Notes: a model not told the origin generated them from the letters alone. DNA of 64,000 nt from Variovorax sp. HW608 (GCF_900090195.1 NZ_LT607803.1:3472001-3536000); one strand, 5' to 3'; shown: positions 32,757-42,084, numbered from the stretch's first letter. A program made the numbers and translations.

Positions 32757-34513
32757 GGTCGCTGCTCCTCGGGCAGGGCATCAGGCGCCTTGACCAGATG
32801 CACCACCTGCGTGAACAGCCGGTCGTGCGCCTCTCCGGCTGAGCCGATATGGACGATGCCGGTGTGCGCGAGCTTGCCCAGCAGGTCGATGATCAGTTCG
32901 AGCGTGTCATCGTCGAACGCGCCGAATGCGTCGTCCATGACCAGCCAGGGCGGTGCCTGCAGCACCACGCGGGCAAAGCCCAGCCGCAGCTGCTCGTCCA
33001 TGCTGAGTTCGCTCTCCCAGCGACCTGTCCTGTCCAGCAATGGCTCCAGCCGCCGCAGGCCCACGCTCGCCAGCGCGGCCTCCAGGGCTTCTCTCGGATA
33101 GCAGGGCGGCTCCATCCCATACGACAGCACCTCGGCCAGCGTGCCGCGGGGAAGGTAGGGCGTACCGCGCGGCATGTAGTGGATCGTCTGGCCGCGCGGC
33201 CGGCGCACGATGCCGGAGCCCCAGGGCCAGAGGCCCGCGAGCGCCCGGAACAGCAAGGTCTTCTCGGTGCCCGTCGTGCCGAGGATCAGCAGGCGCTGAC
33301 CGGGTTGCACGACGAGATCCCGGGGGGCCAGCCGATCGTGCCCGGTCCAGGAGCGAACCTCGAGCGCTTCGATCGAGAGGGTTCCGGCATCGCTTTCCTC
33401 GTAGGCGATGCGGCTGCCGCCAGGTTGGGCCTCCAGGTCGGACGCCAGCATCCGGCGCAGGTCGGCGACACGCAGCAAGGTGGCGCGCCAGTCGGCAATG
33501 ATGCTGAAGTTGTCGACGAACCAACGCAGCGACGACTGCGCCTGCGTGAAGGCGGCGGCGGCCATCATCAAGCCGCCGAACGAAACCTTCCCCGAGAAGT
33601 AGAGCGGTGCCGCCACCAGCGTCGGCGCGATGATGGTGACCCAGCCGAACCCCGCGGTGACCCAGGTCAGGTTGGTCAGCCCGAGCACCACGCGCGACTG
33701 GGCGCGCAGGACGTCGCCGAAATGCATGGCGACGCGACGCTTCTCGTCGGTCTCGCCACCAGCCAGGGAGATGCCGTCGAGATGCTCGTTGATGCGAGTC
33801 AGCGAGAAGCGCAATTCGCCTTCGCGCGCGTAGCGCTCGGCGTTGCGCAGGACGAGGCCGTTGCCGACCCAGTAGGTCATCAGCGAGCCGACGACTGCAT
33901 AGACGATCGCCGCCCACAGCATGAAGCCCGGCAAGACGTGGTCCTGACCGTCGTAGAAGATGCTGAAGTCCTTGGAGAGGACCCACAGCACGCTCGCGAA
34001 GCTGCCGAACAGCATCGCTGCCTGCAGCAGGCCCACGCCGAGGGCGACCGACAGGTCGCACAGCTTCAGCGTGTCTTCGTGCATGCGCTGGTCCGGGTGG
34101 GCGCCGATGGGGCCGCTGGCCTGAAGCCAGAATGCCCGACGCGGGTGCATCCAGAGCCCCACGAGGTCATTGACCACGGCTTCGCGCAACCTCAGCTGCA
34201 AGGTTTCGCCCAGCCACCGCTGCGCGACGTTCAAGACCAGCAGCACGCCCGCAATCACCGCGAAGACGCCGACCTGCACGATGAAGTCGCTCAGGTCGCG
34301 GCGCGAGATCGCGTCGTAGAACGGCTTGTTCCAGCGATTGAGCTCGATCTGCCCATACGCGGTGAGCGCGACCACCACGACGATCCCGCCCATCAGCGCG
34401 ACCAGCGTCTTGCCGACCGGCGACACGCGCAAGGCGCCGAGCAACTCGCGGACCTGATGGAAGACGCCGGTCCTCGCAGCCGGCTCGGCACGGTTCGGCG
34501 ACGTTGCACTCAT
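32753..34513 (-). CDS. SbmA/YddA-type ABC transporter protein with degenerate ATPase motifs
   Basis: 586 residues: about six transmembrane helices (38-300) of the SbmA/BacA-like fold (IELNRWNKPFYDAISRRDL is typical), fused to an ABC ATPase domain. Each ATPase motif is altered: Walker A GTTGTEKT (Glu417 for Gly), Q-loop MPRGTPY (Arg for Gln), signature LSMDEQ (Asp506 for Gly), Walker B LVMDDAF (Asp528 for the catalytic Glu) and the switch His replaced by Ser558 (HIGSAG). The frame is intact and the membrane part well kept, so this is coordinated divergence, not random decay. The start ATG overlaps the GH15 stop by 4 bp. Confidence 0.75.
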   Translation of the reverse strand: MSATSPNRAEPAARTGVFHQVRELLGALRVSPVGKTLVALMGGIVVVVALTAYGQIELNRWNKPFYDAISRRDLSDFIVQVGVFAVIAGVLLVLNVAQRWLGETLQLRLREAVVNDLVGLWMHPRRAFWLQASGPIGAHPDQRMHEDTLKLCDLSVALGVGLLQAAMLFGSFASVLWVLSKDFSIFYDGQDHVLPGFMLWAAIVYAVVGSLMTYWVGNGLVLRNAERYAREGELRFSLTRINEHLDGISLAGGETDEKRRVAMHFGDVLRAQSRVVLGLTNLTWVTAGFGWVTIIAPTLVAAPLYFSGKVSFGGLMMAAAAFTQAQSSLRWFVDNFSIIADWRATLLRVADLRRMLASDLEAQPGGSRIAYEESDAGTLSIEALEVRSWTGHDRLAPRDLVVQPGQRLLILGTTGTEKTLLFRALAGLWPWGSGIVRRPRGQTIHYMPRGTPYLPRGTLAEVLSYGMEPPCYPREALEAALASVGLRRLEPLLDRTGRWESELSMDEQLRLGFARVVLQAPPWLVMDDAFGAFDDDTLELIIDLLGKLAHTGIVHIGSAGEAHDRLFTQVVHLVKAPDALPEEQRP

Positions 34514-35901
34514 CGCCGCGGCGGCGCCTGGCAGGCGGCGGCCGCGATGCGGCGCGCCGAGACACACGAAATGAACGCGGCGTGGCTCCAGGCCAGTTGC
34601 CTGGCCGAGGTCTGCGCGCCGCTCTTCTGATCGAACTGCTCCGACAGGTCGCCACCGGCCGGCGTGTACGCGCGGACGGTGGCGAGGTAGGCGTCGCCGC
34701 GCCCCATCCACTGGTTCCAGTGGCGTGCATCGCCGCCCTCTGCCGCCGCGGCGCGGAAGCAGAACTCGGCGGCGCCGAGCGTCGAGAAGTAGTACGCGCC
34801 GCCCGAGCAGTACACGTCGCCGGCGTACCGGCCCATCGCCGCGCCACGGCCTGCGGCACGGCCCTGGTTGATCGGATAGGCGGCATCGAACAGCGCGTCC
34901 AGGCGTGCCAGCGTGGCCTGCATGCGTGGATCGGCCGGGCCATGCGCGAGCTCTGTGCCGAGGCCATGGATCGCCGACAGGATCACCGCGATGTCCAGCG
35001 CCTTCGGACTGGGCCGGTCGTCCGGCAGCCTGCGTGAGCGGTAGTAGCCGCGCGTCGCGTCGGGATCGTCGATCCAGTAGCCGTCGAGCAGGCTCAGCAC
35101 GGCCTTCGACTCGTCCCGGCAGCGCTGCGCCTGCGCCGTCTCGCCCAGGCCCTGCAGCCATGCCGCGCCTTCGGCCAGCGCGGCCGCCGAGACGCGCAGC
35201 GTGTAGTAGTGATGGCCGCTTTCCTCTTCCCAGATGTCGAACGACGGCTCGCGCCAGTGACGCAGCGTGAAGTCGAGGTCGAAGCGGATCAGGGATGTGA
35301 CCTCCGCCAGCAGGGGCGCGTCGAGGTGCCCGCCGGCCGCCCAGCGCAGCAGCGCCAGCGCGCGCAGCGGCGGCCCGTCGTGCTGGGGGCGCGCCCATCG
35401 CAGGATATCGAGCGTGCCGTCGGGGTTCACCCGCGTCTCGGCGACGACGGCATCGCCGTGGACGCTCGCGAGCTCACTGTCCTCGCGCAGGTACTGCAGC
35501 AAATCGGGGGCCACGCGCGCTCTGCGCCCCTCTACCTCGGCCACCGCGCGGCCGTCGAGTCGGTTCAAGGCCAGGCTGAAGCGGGTGAAGTCGCGCAGAT
35601 GCTGCAGGGCTTCGTCACCGACCTGCCGGTCGACGTAGAGCAGCCGCAGCGCATCGATGACGACGGCGGAGTCGCGGAACCAGTGAAAGAAGTAGTCCGG
35701 GTCCGGGTCGTAGTTGCCCAGCACGGGCGAGGCGACGATGGCGCCGGCGATCGGCCGTATGGTCTGAGCGAAGCCCAGGCGGTGCTTCACGATCGACAGC
35801 GGCGAGATGCTGGACAGCATCGCGCGCGCCGAATGGCCGAGCTGTGTTTCGAGCCAGGACTCGAACGCCGGGTCTTGCGGGCTCGGCACGCTGAAGGTCA
35901 C
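34510..35901 (-). CDS. GH15 glucoamylase-like enzyme
   Basis: 463 residues from a GTG at 35901 that overlaps the upstream stop as GTGA. The (alpha/alpha)6 family marks are present: NYDPDPDYFFHWFRDSAVV, the acid region FDIWEEESGHHYYTLRVS (Glu225/Glu226) and the base region GGDLSEQFDQKSG (Glu421) followed by LAWSHAAF. Members release glucose from the non-reducing ends of alpha-glucans or act on trehalose. There is no signal peptide, so the enzyme is expected in the cytoplasm. Second gene of the minus-strand operon. Confidence 0.85.
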   Translation of the reverse strand: MTFSVPSPQDPAFESWLETQLGHSARAMLSSISPLSIVKHRLGFAQTIRPIAGAIVASPVLGNYDPDPDYFFHWFRDSAVVIDALRLLYVDRQVGDEALQHLRDFTRFSLALNRLDGRAVAEVEGRRARVAPDLLQYLREDSELASVHGDAVVAETRVNPDGTLDILRWARPQHDGPPLRALALLRWAAGGHLDAPLLAEVTSLIRFDLDFTLRHWREPSFDIWEEESGHHYYTLRVSAAALAEGAAWLQGLGETAQAQRCRDESKAVLSLLDGYWIDDPDATRGYYRSRRLPDDRPSPKALDIAVILSAIHGLGTELAHGPADPRMQATLARLDALFDAAYPINQGRAAGRGAAMGRYAGDVYCSGGAYYFSTLGAAEFCFRAAAAEGGDARHWNQWMGRGDAYLATVRAYTPAGGDLSEQFDQKSGAQTSARQLAWSHAAFISCVSARRIAAAACQAPPRR

Positions 35902-37190
35902 GGTGCAGGCGACCCGAGATGCGGGCTCGTGAAGTCCAGGGCGCGCAGGCCGGCCTGCACTTCGGGCACGCTCATGAACAGCTTCCACAGAAGGCCCGTC
36001 CGATGGTTCTCCATCATCACGACGATCGGGCCCTGGTCGATGGCGAGGAAGGTCTCAGCGAACCAGCCGCGCTGCTCGCAGAACGCATCGACGAAACCGT
36101 AGTCCCTCCACAGCCGCGTGCCATGCACGGTGAGGAAATGCCGCAGCACCTGCATCACCTCGGCGGGCGCATACGGCAGGCTGGCCAGCGCCGCCGTCGG
36201 CGAGATGGTGCCGTTGTCGGTGTCCGGGGCGTGCGCGAGGTAGCCGTCCGGGTCGTCGCTGGCCGTGAGGCCCCAGCACGATTCGCCGTAGCCCTGGAAG
36301 CCCTTCGGATTGGCGATGCAGTGCGCGCGGTTGACCCGCACGTGCCGGCCATTGAGATCCCAGTAGTCGGCGTAGCGATCCTTCAGCCCGTGCGGATCGA
36401 GGCCGCAGAACGAGTAGTGCGTGAAGAACAGCGGGCCGCCGTACGGCGCGCCCAGCGGCAGTTCGATGCCGTAGTACGAGCGGCCGTTGACGAAGTCCGG
36501 CCCCGTCGCGAAGCCGCGGTGGTAGACCCGCGGATCGACCGCATGGCGCGGCGAGGCCGCGGCCATCAGGTAGGTGATGAGGCACTCGTTCCAGCCGTGC
36601 ACCTCATGGTTCATCGCAAAGCCGTGGTTCGGGCTCCAGTGCCAATAGAGGACGTCCCGTCCCTGGGTGAACCAGTTCCATTCGACGTCGTGCCACAGCG
36701 TGTCGATATCGCTTCGCAGCCGGCGCTCGGCAGCCGTGTCCTCGCTGAAGTACTGGCGCAGGCACAGCAGACCCATCATGAGGAACGAGGTCTCGACCAG
36801 ATCGCCCGCATCGTCCTTCGGGCTCATCGGGATCGCCCGGCCGCTGGCGCCGTCCATGAAGTGCGGGAAGGCGCCGTGGTAGCGCCCGGCGCGGAACAAG
36901 GCATCCAGCATGCGCCGCAGGCGATCCAGGGCTTCGTCCCGCGTGACCCAGCCGCGCTCGACCGCGACGATCAAGGCCATGACGCCGAAGCCGGAGCCAC
37001 CGATCGCGACCCGCTCGTCGGCCCTGTCTTCGCCTGTGGGGCCGACGAGCGTGCGGCGGTCGAGGGCCAGGCCGCTGGCGGCATCCGCACCGTCCCAGAA
37101 ATAGCGGAAGGTCTGGCGCTGCACGGCCTCGATCAAGGCTTCATCGGGCAGGGCCGCCAGTGCCCTCGGGTTCCGGTCATCCTTCAACAC
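35898..37190 (-). CDS. Glycoamylase-domain protein, GH144-like endo-beta-1,2-glucanase
   Basis: 430 residues matching the glycoamylase (PF10091) fold that also occurs inside cyclic beta-1,2-glucan synthases. Visible: QTFRYFWDGADAASGLALDR, IGGSGFGVMALIVAVERGW, DLVETSFLMMGLL, HGWNECLITYLMAAASP, ending with TLLWKLFMS-like TGLLWKLFMSVPEV. GH144 enzymes cut linear beta-1,2-glucan to sophorooligosaccharides. The GTG start at 37190 has a perfect GGAGG nearby. Unlike many exported family members there is no signal peptide. First gene of the operon, and divergent from the GH3 gene, so they may share a control region (37191-37310). Confidence 0.75.
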   Translation of the reverse strand: MLKDDRNPRALAALPDEALIEAVQRQTFRYFWDGADAASGLALDRRTLVGPTGEDRADERVAIGGSGFGVMALIVAVERGWVTRDEALDRLRRMLDALFRAGRYHGAFPHFMDGASGRAIPMSPKDDAGDLVETSFLMMGLLCLRQYFSEDTAAERRLRSDIDTLWHDVEWNWFTQGRDVLYWHWSPNHGFAMNHEVHGWNECLITYLMAAASPRHAVDPRVYHRGFATGPDFVNGRSYYGIELPLGAPYGGPLFFTHYSFCGLDPHGLKDRYADYWDLNGRHVRVNRAHCIANPKGFQGYGESCWGLTASDDPDGYLAHAPDTDNGTISPTAALASLPYAPAEVMQVLRHFLTVHGTRLWRDYGFVDAFCEQRGWFAETFLAIDQGPIVVMMENHRTGLLWKLFMSVPEVQAGLRALDFTSPHLGSPAP

Positions 37191-37310
37191 GAACGCCTCC
37201 TGATTGGGTGTGTCACGTTTGGTTTCATCGAGTCATCGACGCCACGCCGCCGATGACCCCCCGCAGCATGCCATCATCAGGCCCCCTTGGGTTCCGTTTC
37301 GAAATCTCCA

Positions 37311-39458
37311 ATGAGTCGCATCGACACCCTCATCGCCCGCATGACGCTATCCGAAAAGCTGGGCCAACTGACGATGACTGCCTCCAGCTACACGGTCACC
37401 GGGCCGGTGATCGCGGGGGACTCCACGCAGTCGATCATCGACGGCACGATCGGCAACCTGCTCAACATGGTCGGCGCCGGGCCCGTGCACGAGATGCAGC
37501 GGCTGGCCGTCGAGAAGTCACGGCTTGGCATTCCGCTCCTGATCGGCCTGGACATCATCCACGGCCATCGCACGCTCTTTCCGATCCCGCTCGCGGAGGC
37601 GGGCGTCTTCGACGAAGAGATCTGGGAGCGCACGGCGCGCGAGGCCGCGCGCGAAGGCGCAGCCGATGGTCTGGCGATGACATTCGCGCCGATGCTCGAC
37701 GTATCGCGCGATCCGCGCTGGGGCCGCACCGCGGAAGGCCCGGGCGAAGACCCCTGGCTCAACGCACGCATCGCGCAGGCCAAGGTGCGCGGTTTCCAGG
37801 GCAACGACCTGTCGTCGCCCGAATCGATGGCCGCCTGTGCGAAGCATTTCGTCGCCTATGGCGCGGTCACCGCGGGGCGCGAGTACGCCGCCGTGGACAT
37901 CTCCGAGCGCAGCTTGCGCGAGGTGTATCTGCCGGGCTTCGCAGCGGCCGTGCGCGCCGGCGTCGCGACCTTGATGCCCGCCTTCACCGATCTCAACGGC
38001 GTGCCGATGACGGCGCACATCCCCCTGCTGCGCGACTGGCTGCGCGGCGAGATGGGCTTCGACGGCGTCATCGTCAGCGACTACAACGCGATCGCGGAAT
38101 TGATCAAGCACGGGGTCGCCGCCGATCTCGTCGATGCCGCGGTGCTGGCGCTGAAGGCCGGCGTCGACATCGACATGATGGCCGACGCCTATCGCAAGGG
38201 CCTGCCGATCGCGCTCGAGCAGGGACGGGTGACGATCGAGGAAGTCGACGCATCCGTGCGGCGCGTGTTGCGGCTCAAGGAGGCGCTCGGCCTGTTCGAC
38301 GACCCCTACCGGCGCGGCACGACACCGGAGCCCGCGGCTGTCGTCACCGAGCGGCACGCGCTGGCGCGCGATGTGGCGCGCAGGTCCATCGTCATGCTGA
38401 AGAACGAGCGCGACACCCTGCCCTTGCCCGCAGCGGCGAAGGCGCTGTGTGTCATCGGCCCGCTGGCCGACGCACACACGGAGATGAAAGGTCCGTGGTG
38501 GGGTGCCGGTGAACACGAGCCGGCCATCAGCGTGCTGGCCGGCCTGCGCGCCGCGCTGCCGCAGGCCGACATACGCCATGCACCCGGCGTCGCCATCGAG
38601 GGAGACGACGAAAGCGGCATCGAAGCCGCCGTCGCACTGTGCGACGGCGCCGACGCCCTCGTGCTGTGCCTGGGCGAGCGTGCCACGATGAGCGGCGAGG
38701 CGGCGAGCCGCGCCACGCCGGCGCTTCCCGGCAGGCAGCAGGCGCTGGCCGAAGCAGCGGTGGCGCGTGCGCGCGCGCTCGGCATTCCCGTCGTCGCGAT
38801 CCTGTTTTCGGGCCGCCCGCTCGTCGTCCCCTGGCTGTCCGAACACGCCGATGCCTTGCTGGCTGCGTGGTTCCTCGGCGTCGAAGCCGGCCACGCGATC
38901 GCCGACGTGGTCACGGGCCGGGTCTCGCCTGGCGGCCGCACGCCGATGAGCTGGCCGCGCGTCGTCGGGCAGGTGCCGATCTACTTCGGCCAGCGTCCCA
39001 CCGGCCGGCCGATGAATCCCGCCGACTACTTCACGAGCAAGTACCAGGACGTCGACAACACGCCGCTGTATGCCTTCGGTCACGGCCTGACCTACGGGCG
39101 CTTCTGCTACGACGAGCTTCGGGTCGAGCCGCGGCGCGTGCGCGAACAGGACACGCTGAAGATCAGCGTCAGGCTGCGCAACATCGGGGCGCGAGAGGCC
39201 GAAGAGACCGTCTTCCTGTTCGTTCGCGCCAGGCTGAGCCGCGTCACCCGGCCGCTGCTGGAGCTCAAGGGCTACGCGAAGCTGCGATTGATGCCCGGCG
39301 AAGCCGGCTCGGTGACGCTGGAGCTGCCGGCGGCCGAGCTACGCTTGCTCGGGCCGGACCTGCAGCCCGTGTTCGAGGCGGGCGAGGTCGAGATCCTCGC
39401 CGGACCGAGTGCCGATCAATCAGGCCTGCTGCGCCAGACCATCGAGTTGTCTTCATAG
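37311..39458 (+). CDS. bglX: GH3 beta-glucosidase
   Basis: 715 residues from the ATG at 37311. The N-terminal barrel ends with the nucleophile Asp257 in GVIVSDYNAIAEL, preceded by LLIGLDIIHGHRTLFPIPLA and MTFAPMLDVSRDPRWGRTAE, the BglX hallmarks. A C-terminal alpha/beta sandwich and a fibronectin-III-like domain (about 620-715) follow. It releases glucose from beta-oligosaccharides and is a natural partner for a beta-1,2-glucanase that yields sophorose-type oligomers. No signal peptide is visible, unlike classical periplasmic BglX. Divergent from the GH144-GH15-ABC-CocE operon. Confidence 0.85.
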   Translation: MSRIDTLIARMTLSEKLGQLTMTASSYTVTGPVIAGDSTQSIIDGTIGNLLNMVGAGPVHEMQRLAVEKSRLGIPLLIGLDIIHGHRTLFPIPLAEAGVFDEEIWERTAREAAREGAADGLAMTFAPMLDVSRDPRWGRTAEGPGEDPWLNARIAQAKVRGFQGNDLSSPESMAACAKHFVAYGAVTAGREYAAVDISERSLREVYLPGFAAAVRAGVATLMPAFTDLNGVPMTAHIPLLRDWLRGEMGFDGVIVSDYNAIAELIKHGVAADLVDAAVLALKAGVDIDMMADAYRKGLPIALEQGRVTIEEVDASVRRVLRLKEALGLFDDPYRRGTTPEPAAVVTERHALARDVARRSIVMLKNERDTLPLPAAAKALCVIGPLADAHTEMKGPWWGAGEHEPAISVLAGLRAALPQADIRHAPGVAIEGDDESGIEAAVALCDGADALVLCLGERATMSGEAASRATPALPGRQQALAEAAVARARALGIPVVAILFSGRPLVVPWLSEHADALLAAWFLGVEAGHAIADVVTGRVSPGGRTPMSWPRVVGQVPIYFGQRPTGRPMNPADYFTSKYQDVDNTPLYAFGHGLTYGRFCYDELRVEPRRVREQDTLKISVRLRNIGAREAEETVFLFVRARLSRVTRPLLELKGYAKLRLMPGEAGSVTLELPAAELRLLGPDLQPVFEAGEVEILAGPSADQSGLLRQTIELSS

Positions 39459-39578
39459 CGCCGTCCCTCCCCAGCCTGGAGGAGAGATCGAGCCGAGCGC
39501 CCCGATCGGCTGTTTACAAGAACCCGAATAGGACGAAGATTCGCCCCACCCCATCGACTCCCGTCACGGAGGCTTGTC

Positions 39579-40490
39579 ATGGACAGAGTGTCGGCTGCGC
39601 AGAACGCGCTCCTGGTTATGTATGGCTTCGACATGTGCGCCGCCATGCCTTCGAACCTGGCCCCCGCGCCGGACGCGCGGATTGCCGCGGCCGGCTTCAA
39701 TGTCCTGGTGGGCTACCTCTCGGCATCCGACGCCATTCTTGTTTCGGGGTCGGGCCTTCGCAGTCGCATGTTCGGAAGCAGCGACGCGGCGATGAACCGT
39801 GTCTGCTATGGCTACGTCGCTTGTCGCGGCCCGGGCGAATACGTCGCTGTGATCCGAGGGACCCACGGGCTCCTGGAGTGGGCCGACGACCTCGATTTCC
39901 TCATGATGCAACACCCCAATCCCAACGCGGGCCTCGTGGACCAGGGGTTCTGGAGCATCTACCGGACCCTGATGTTTCATCCGCTGAATGGCGGCGGCCC
40001 GCTCCCTGCCGCGCAGGGCCTCGGCAACCTCAACCTGCCGGCCAACGCGTCGCTCACGGTTCTGGGCCACAGCCTGGGATCTGCCCTGGCCACCTACCTC
40101 ACGCTCGACCTGGCGTTGCAGGGGACGCCGGCGAAGGGCTGCTTCTTCGCATCGCCCCACACCGGCAATCAGCGCTTCGTCGATTTCTTCGAGGGCATGA
40201 ACATCAACTACGACCTCTGGAACTACGTGCAGGACAAGGTCCCGAAGGTCCCGACCCGGGACCTGCTTCACTTCTCGAGCTACAAGCCGTTGCATCAGGA
40301 AAAGACGATCCCGGTGGATGGCGGCCTCGGCGTGTCGATCGACGCAACGCTCCCCTGCTTTCACCACCTCATCTGCTACACGGCCCTGCTCGATCCGGCG
40401 ACCTACAAGGCGGCGCTGGCCGAAGCGATTCGCCTGCAGGTGCAGGACGACCTGAATTGCGCGCGGTGCGTGCTGTCGACGGGGAGCTGA
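39579..40490 (+). CDS. Lipase class 3 family protein
   Basis: 303 residues. The serine-hydrolase elbow is TVLGHSLGSALATYL (Ser165), with YVAVIRGTHGLLEWADDLDF upstream and CFFASPHTGNQRFVDFF downstream, the order seen in fungal-type class 3 lipases (PF01764). A His late in the chain (CFHHLICYTALL) could complete the triad. No clear signal peptide; the protein is Cys-containing near its C-terminus. The ATG at 39579 lies behind a GGAGG. Stands alone after the GH3 gene, with a 120-bp spacer in which nothing was seen. Confidence 0.75.
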   Translation: MDRVSAAQNALLVMYGFDMCAAMPSNLAPAPDARIAAAGFNVLVGYLSASDAILVSGSGLRSRMFGSSDAAMNRVCYGYVACRGPGEYVAVIRGTHGLLEWADDLDFLMMQHPNPNAGLVDQGFWSIYRTLMFHPLNGGGPLPAAQGLGNLNLPANASLTVLGHSLGSALATYLTLDLALQGTPAKGCFFASPHTGNQRFVDFFEGMNINYDLWNYVQDKVPKVPTRDLLHFSSYKPLHQEKTIPVDGGLGVSIDATLPCFHHLICYTALLDPATYKAALAEAIRLQVQDDLNCARCVLSTGS

Positions 40491-40616
40491 GCTGGAGGGC
40501 CACACCGAGCGCCAGCGCCTTGCGACTCAGTTCTCCGAGGCTGACTTCCAGTTCATCCCGATCTCTCGAGCCAAAAGAGGAATCGGACGTTCGCCCCGCT
40601 GGCCTAACATCGCCTG

Positions 40617-40670
40617 ATGTCGCGATCCGAACGTCTGTTGCAGCTCATGCAGGTACTGCGTCGTCTTTTC
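40617..40670 (+). pseudogene. 5' fragment of a YafY-family (HTH-WYL) regulator gene
   Basis: The ATG at 40617 opens MSRSERLLQLMQVLRRL, the very conserved start of YafY/WYL-type transcriptional regulators. The resemblance stops after about 18 residues and the frame runs into antisense radA sequence. The rest of the gene is gone, so this is a remnant left between the lipase and radA genes (intergenic 40491-40692). Confidence 0.5.
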
Positions 40671-40692
40671 CCGCCCGCGGCCTTGACTGAAG

Positions 40693-42084
40693 CTACTGGA
40701 GTTGGCGAACGATATCCAGCGCCTCCTCGATCCGCTCGACCGCGTGGATCGTCAGCCCCTCGATCTCCTTCGCGCCCTTCTTCGGCGCGTTCGCCTTCGG
40801 CACCACGGCCACGCTGAAGCCCAGCTTGGCCGCTTCGCGCAAACGCTCCTGGCCGCGCGGTGCGGGCCGCACTTCGCCGGCCAGGCCCACTTCGCCGAAC
40901 GCGATGAAGCCCTTGGGCAGCGGCTTGCCGCGCAGGCTCGACGTGATCGCGAGCATCACGGCCAGGTCGGCCGCCGGTTCGCTGATGCGCACGCCGCCAA
41001 CCGCGTTGACGAACACGTCCTGGTCCATGCACGCCACACCCGCGTGGCGGTGCAGCACCGCCAGCAGCATCGCGAGGCGGTCGCGGTCCAGGCCCACGGA
41101 CAGGCGCCTCGGGCTCGGTCCGCCGTTGTCGACCAGCGCCTGGATTTCCACCAGCATCGGCCGCGTGCCTTCGAGCGTGACGAGCACCACGCTGCCGGGC
41201 ACGGGCTCGGCGTGCTGACTCAGGAAGATCGCGCTCGGATTCGTCACGCCCTTGAGGCCGCGCTCGGTCATCGCGAAGACGCCGATCTCGTTCACGGCGC
41301 CGAAGCGGTTCTTGATGGCGCGCACGAGGCGGAAGCTCGAATGCGTGTCGCCTTCGAAGTACAGCACGGTGTCGACCATGTGTTCGAGCACGCGCGGACC
41401 GGCGAGCGCGCCTTCCTTGGTCACGTGGCCGACGAACACGACCGCCGTGCCGCTGGCCTTGGCGAAGCGCGTGAGGTGCGCCGCGCATTCGCGCACCTGC
41501 GCGACCGAGCCGGGCGCGGAGGTCAGTTGATCGGAGTACACGGTCTGGATCGAATCGATGACCGCGATCGTGGGCCGCGTGGCGTCGAGCGTGGCGATGA
41601 TCTTCTCGAGCTGGATCTCGGCCAGCACCTGCACCTGCGAGTGGTCGAGGCCGAGGCGCCGCGAGCGCAGCGCAACCTGCGCGCCGCTTTCCTCGCCGGT
41701 GACGTAGAGCGCATTGCGGCCCGCGTTCTGCAGCGCGTCGGCGGCCTGCAGCAGCAGCGTGGACTTGCCGATGCCCGGGTCGCCGCCGATCAAGGTCACG
41801 CCGCCATCGACGATGCCGCCGCCGAGCACGCGGTCGAGTTCTTCCATGCCGGTGGGTGCACGCGCGACGTCGGCGGCTTCGATTTCAGACAGCGTGGCCA
41901 GTTCGGCCGATCCGCCGAGCGACGCGAACTGGGTGCCGAAGCGGTTGTTGGTTGCGCCCGCGGCCGGGGTCGCGACCTGTTCGATCAATGTGTTCCATGC
42001 GCCGCAGCTCGGGCATTTGCCGAGCCACTTGGCGCTCGTGCCGCCGCATTCGGAGCAGACGTAGATTGTTTTTTCCTTGGCCAT
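40693..42084 (-). CDS. radA: DNA repair protein RadA
   Basis: 463 residues. Branch-migration helicase of RecA-mediated recombination. The N-terminal zinc finger has Cys10, 13, 24 and 27 (YVCSECGGTSAKWLGKCPSC). A RecA-like core has Walker A GGDPGIGKSTLLL and the RadA motif KNRFGAVNEIG, and a Lon-like C-terminal domain ends the protein. ATG at 42084. Full length and ordinary. Confidence 0.95.
   Translation of the reverse strand: MAKEKTIYVCSECGGTSAKWLGKCPSCGAWNTLIEQVATPAAGATNNRFGTQFASLGGSAELATLSEIEAADVARAPTGMEELDRVLGGGIVDGGVTLIGGDPGIGKSTLLLQAADALQNAGRNALYVTGEESGAQVALRSRRLGLDHSQVQVLAEIQLEKIIATLDATRPTIAVIDSIQTVYSDQLTSAPGSVAQVRECAAHLTRFAKASGTAVVFVGHVTKEGALAGPRVLEHMVDTVLYFEGDTHSSFRLVRAIKNRFGAVNEIGVFAMTERGLKGVTNPSAIFLSQHAEPVPGSVVLVTLEGTRPMLVEIQALVDNGGPSPRRLSVGLDRDRLAMLLAVLHRHAGVACMDQDVFVNAVGGVRISEPAADLAVMLAITSSLRGKPLPKGFIAFGEVGLAGEVRPAPRGQERLREAAKLGFSVAVVPKANAPKKGAKEIEGLTIHAVERIEEALDIVRQLQ

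Noticed and set aside
38639..40690. A 683-codon plus-strand frame across the GH3 end and the lipase
   Set aside because: Crosses two well-supported genes in another frame; composition typical of GC-rich shadows.
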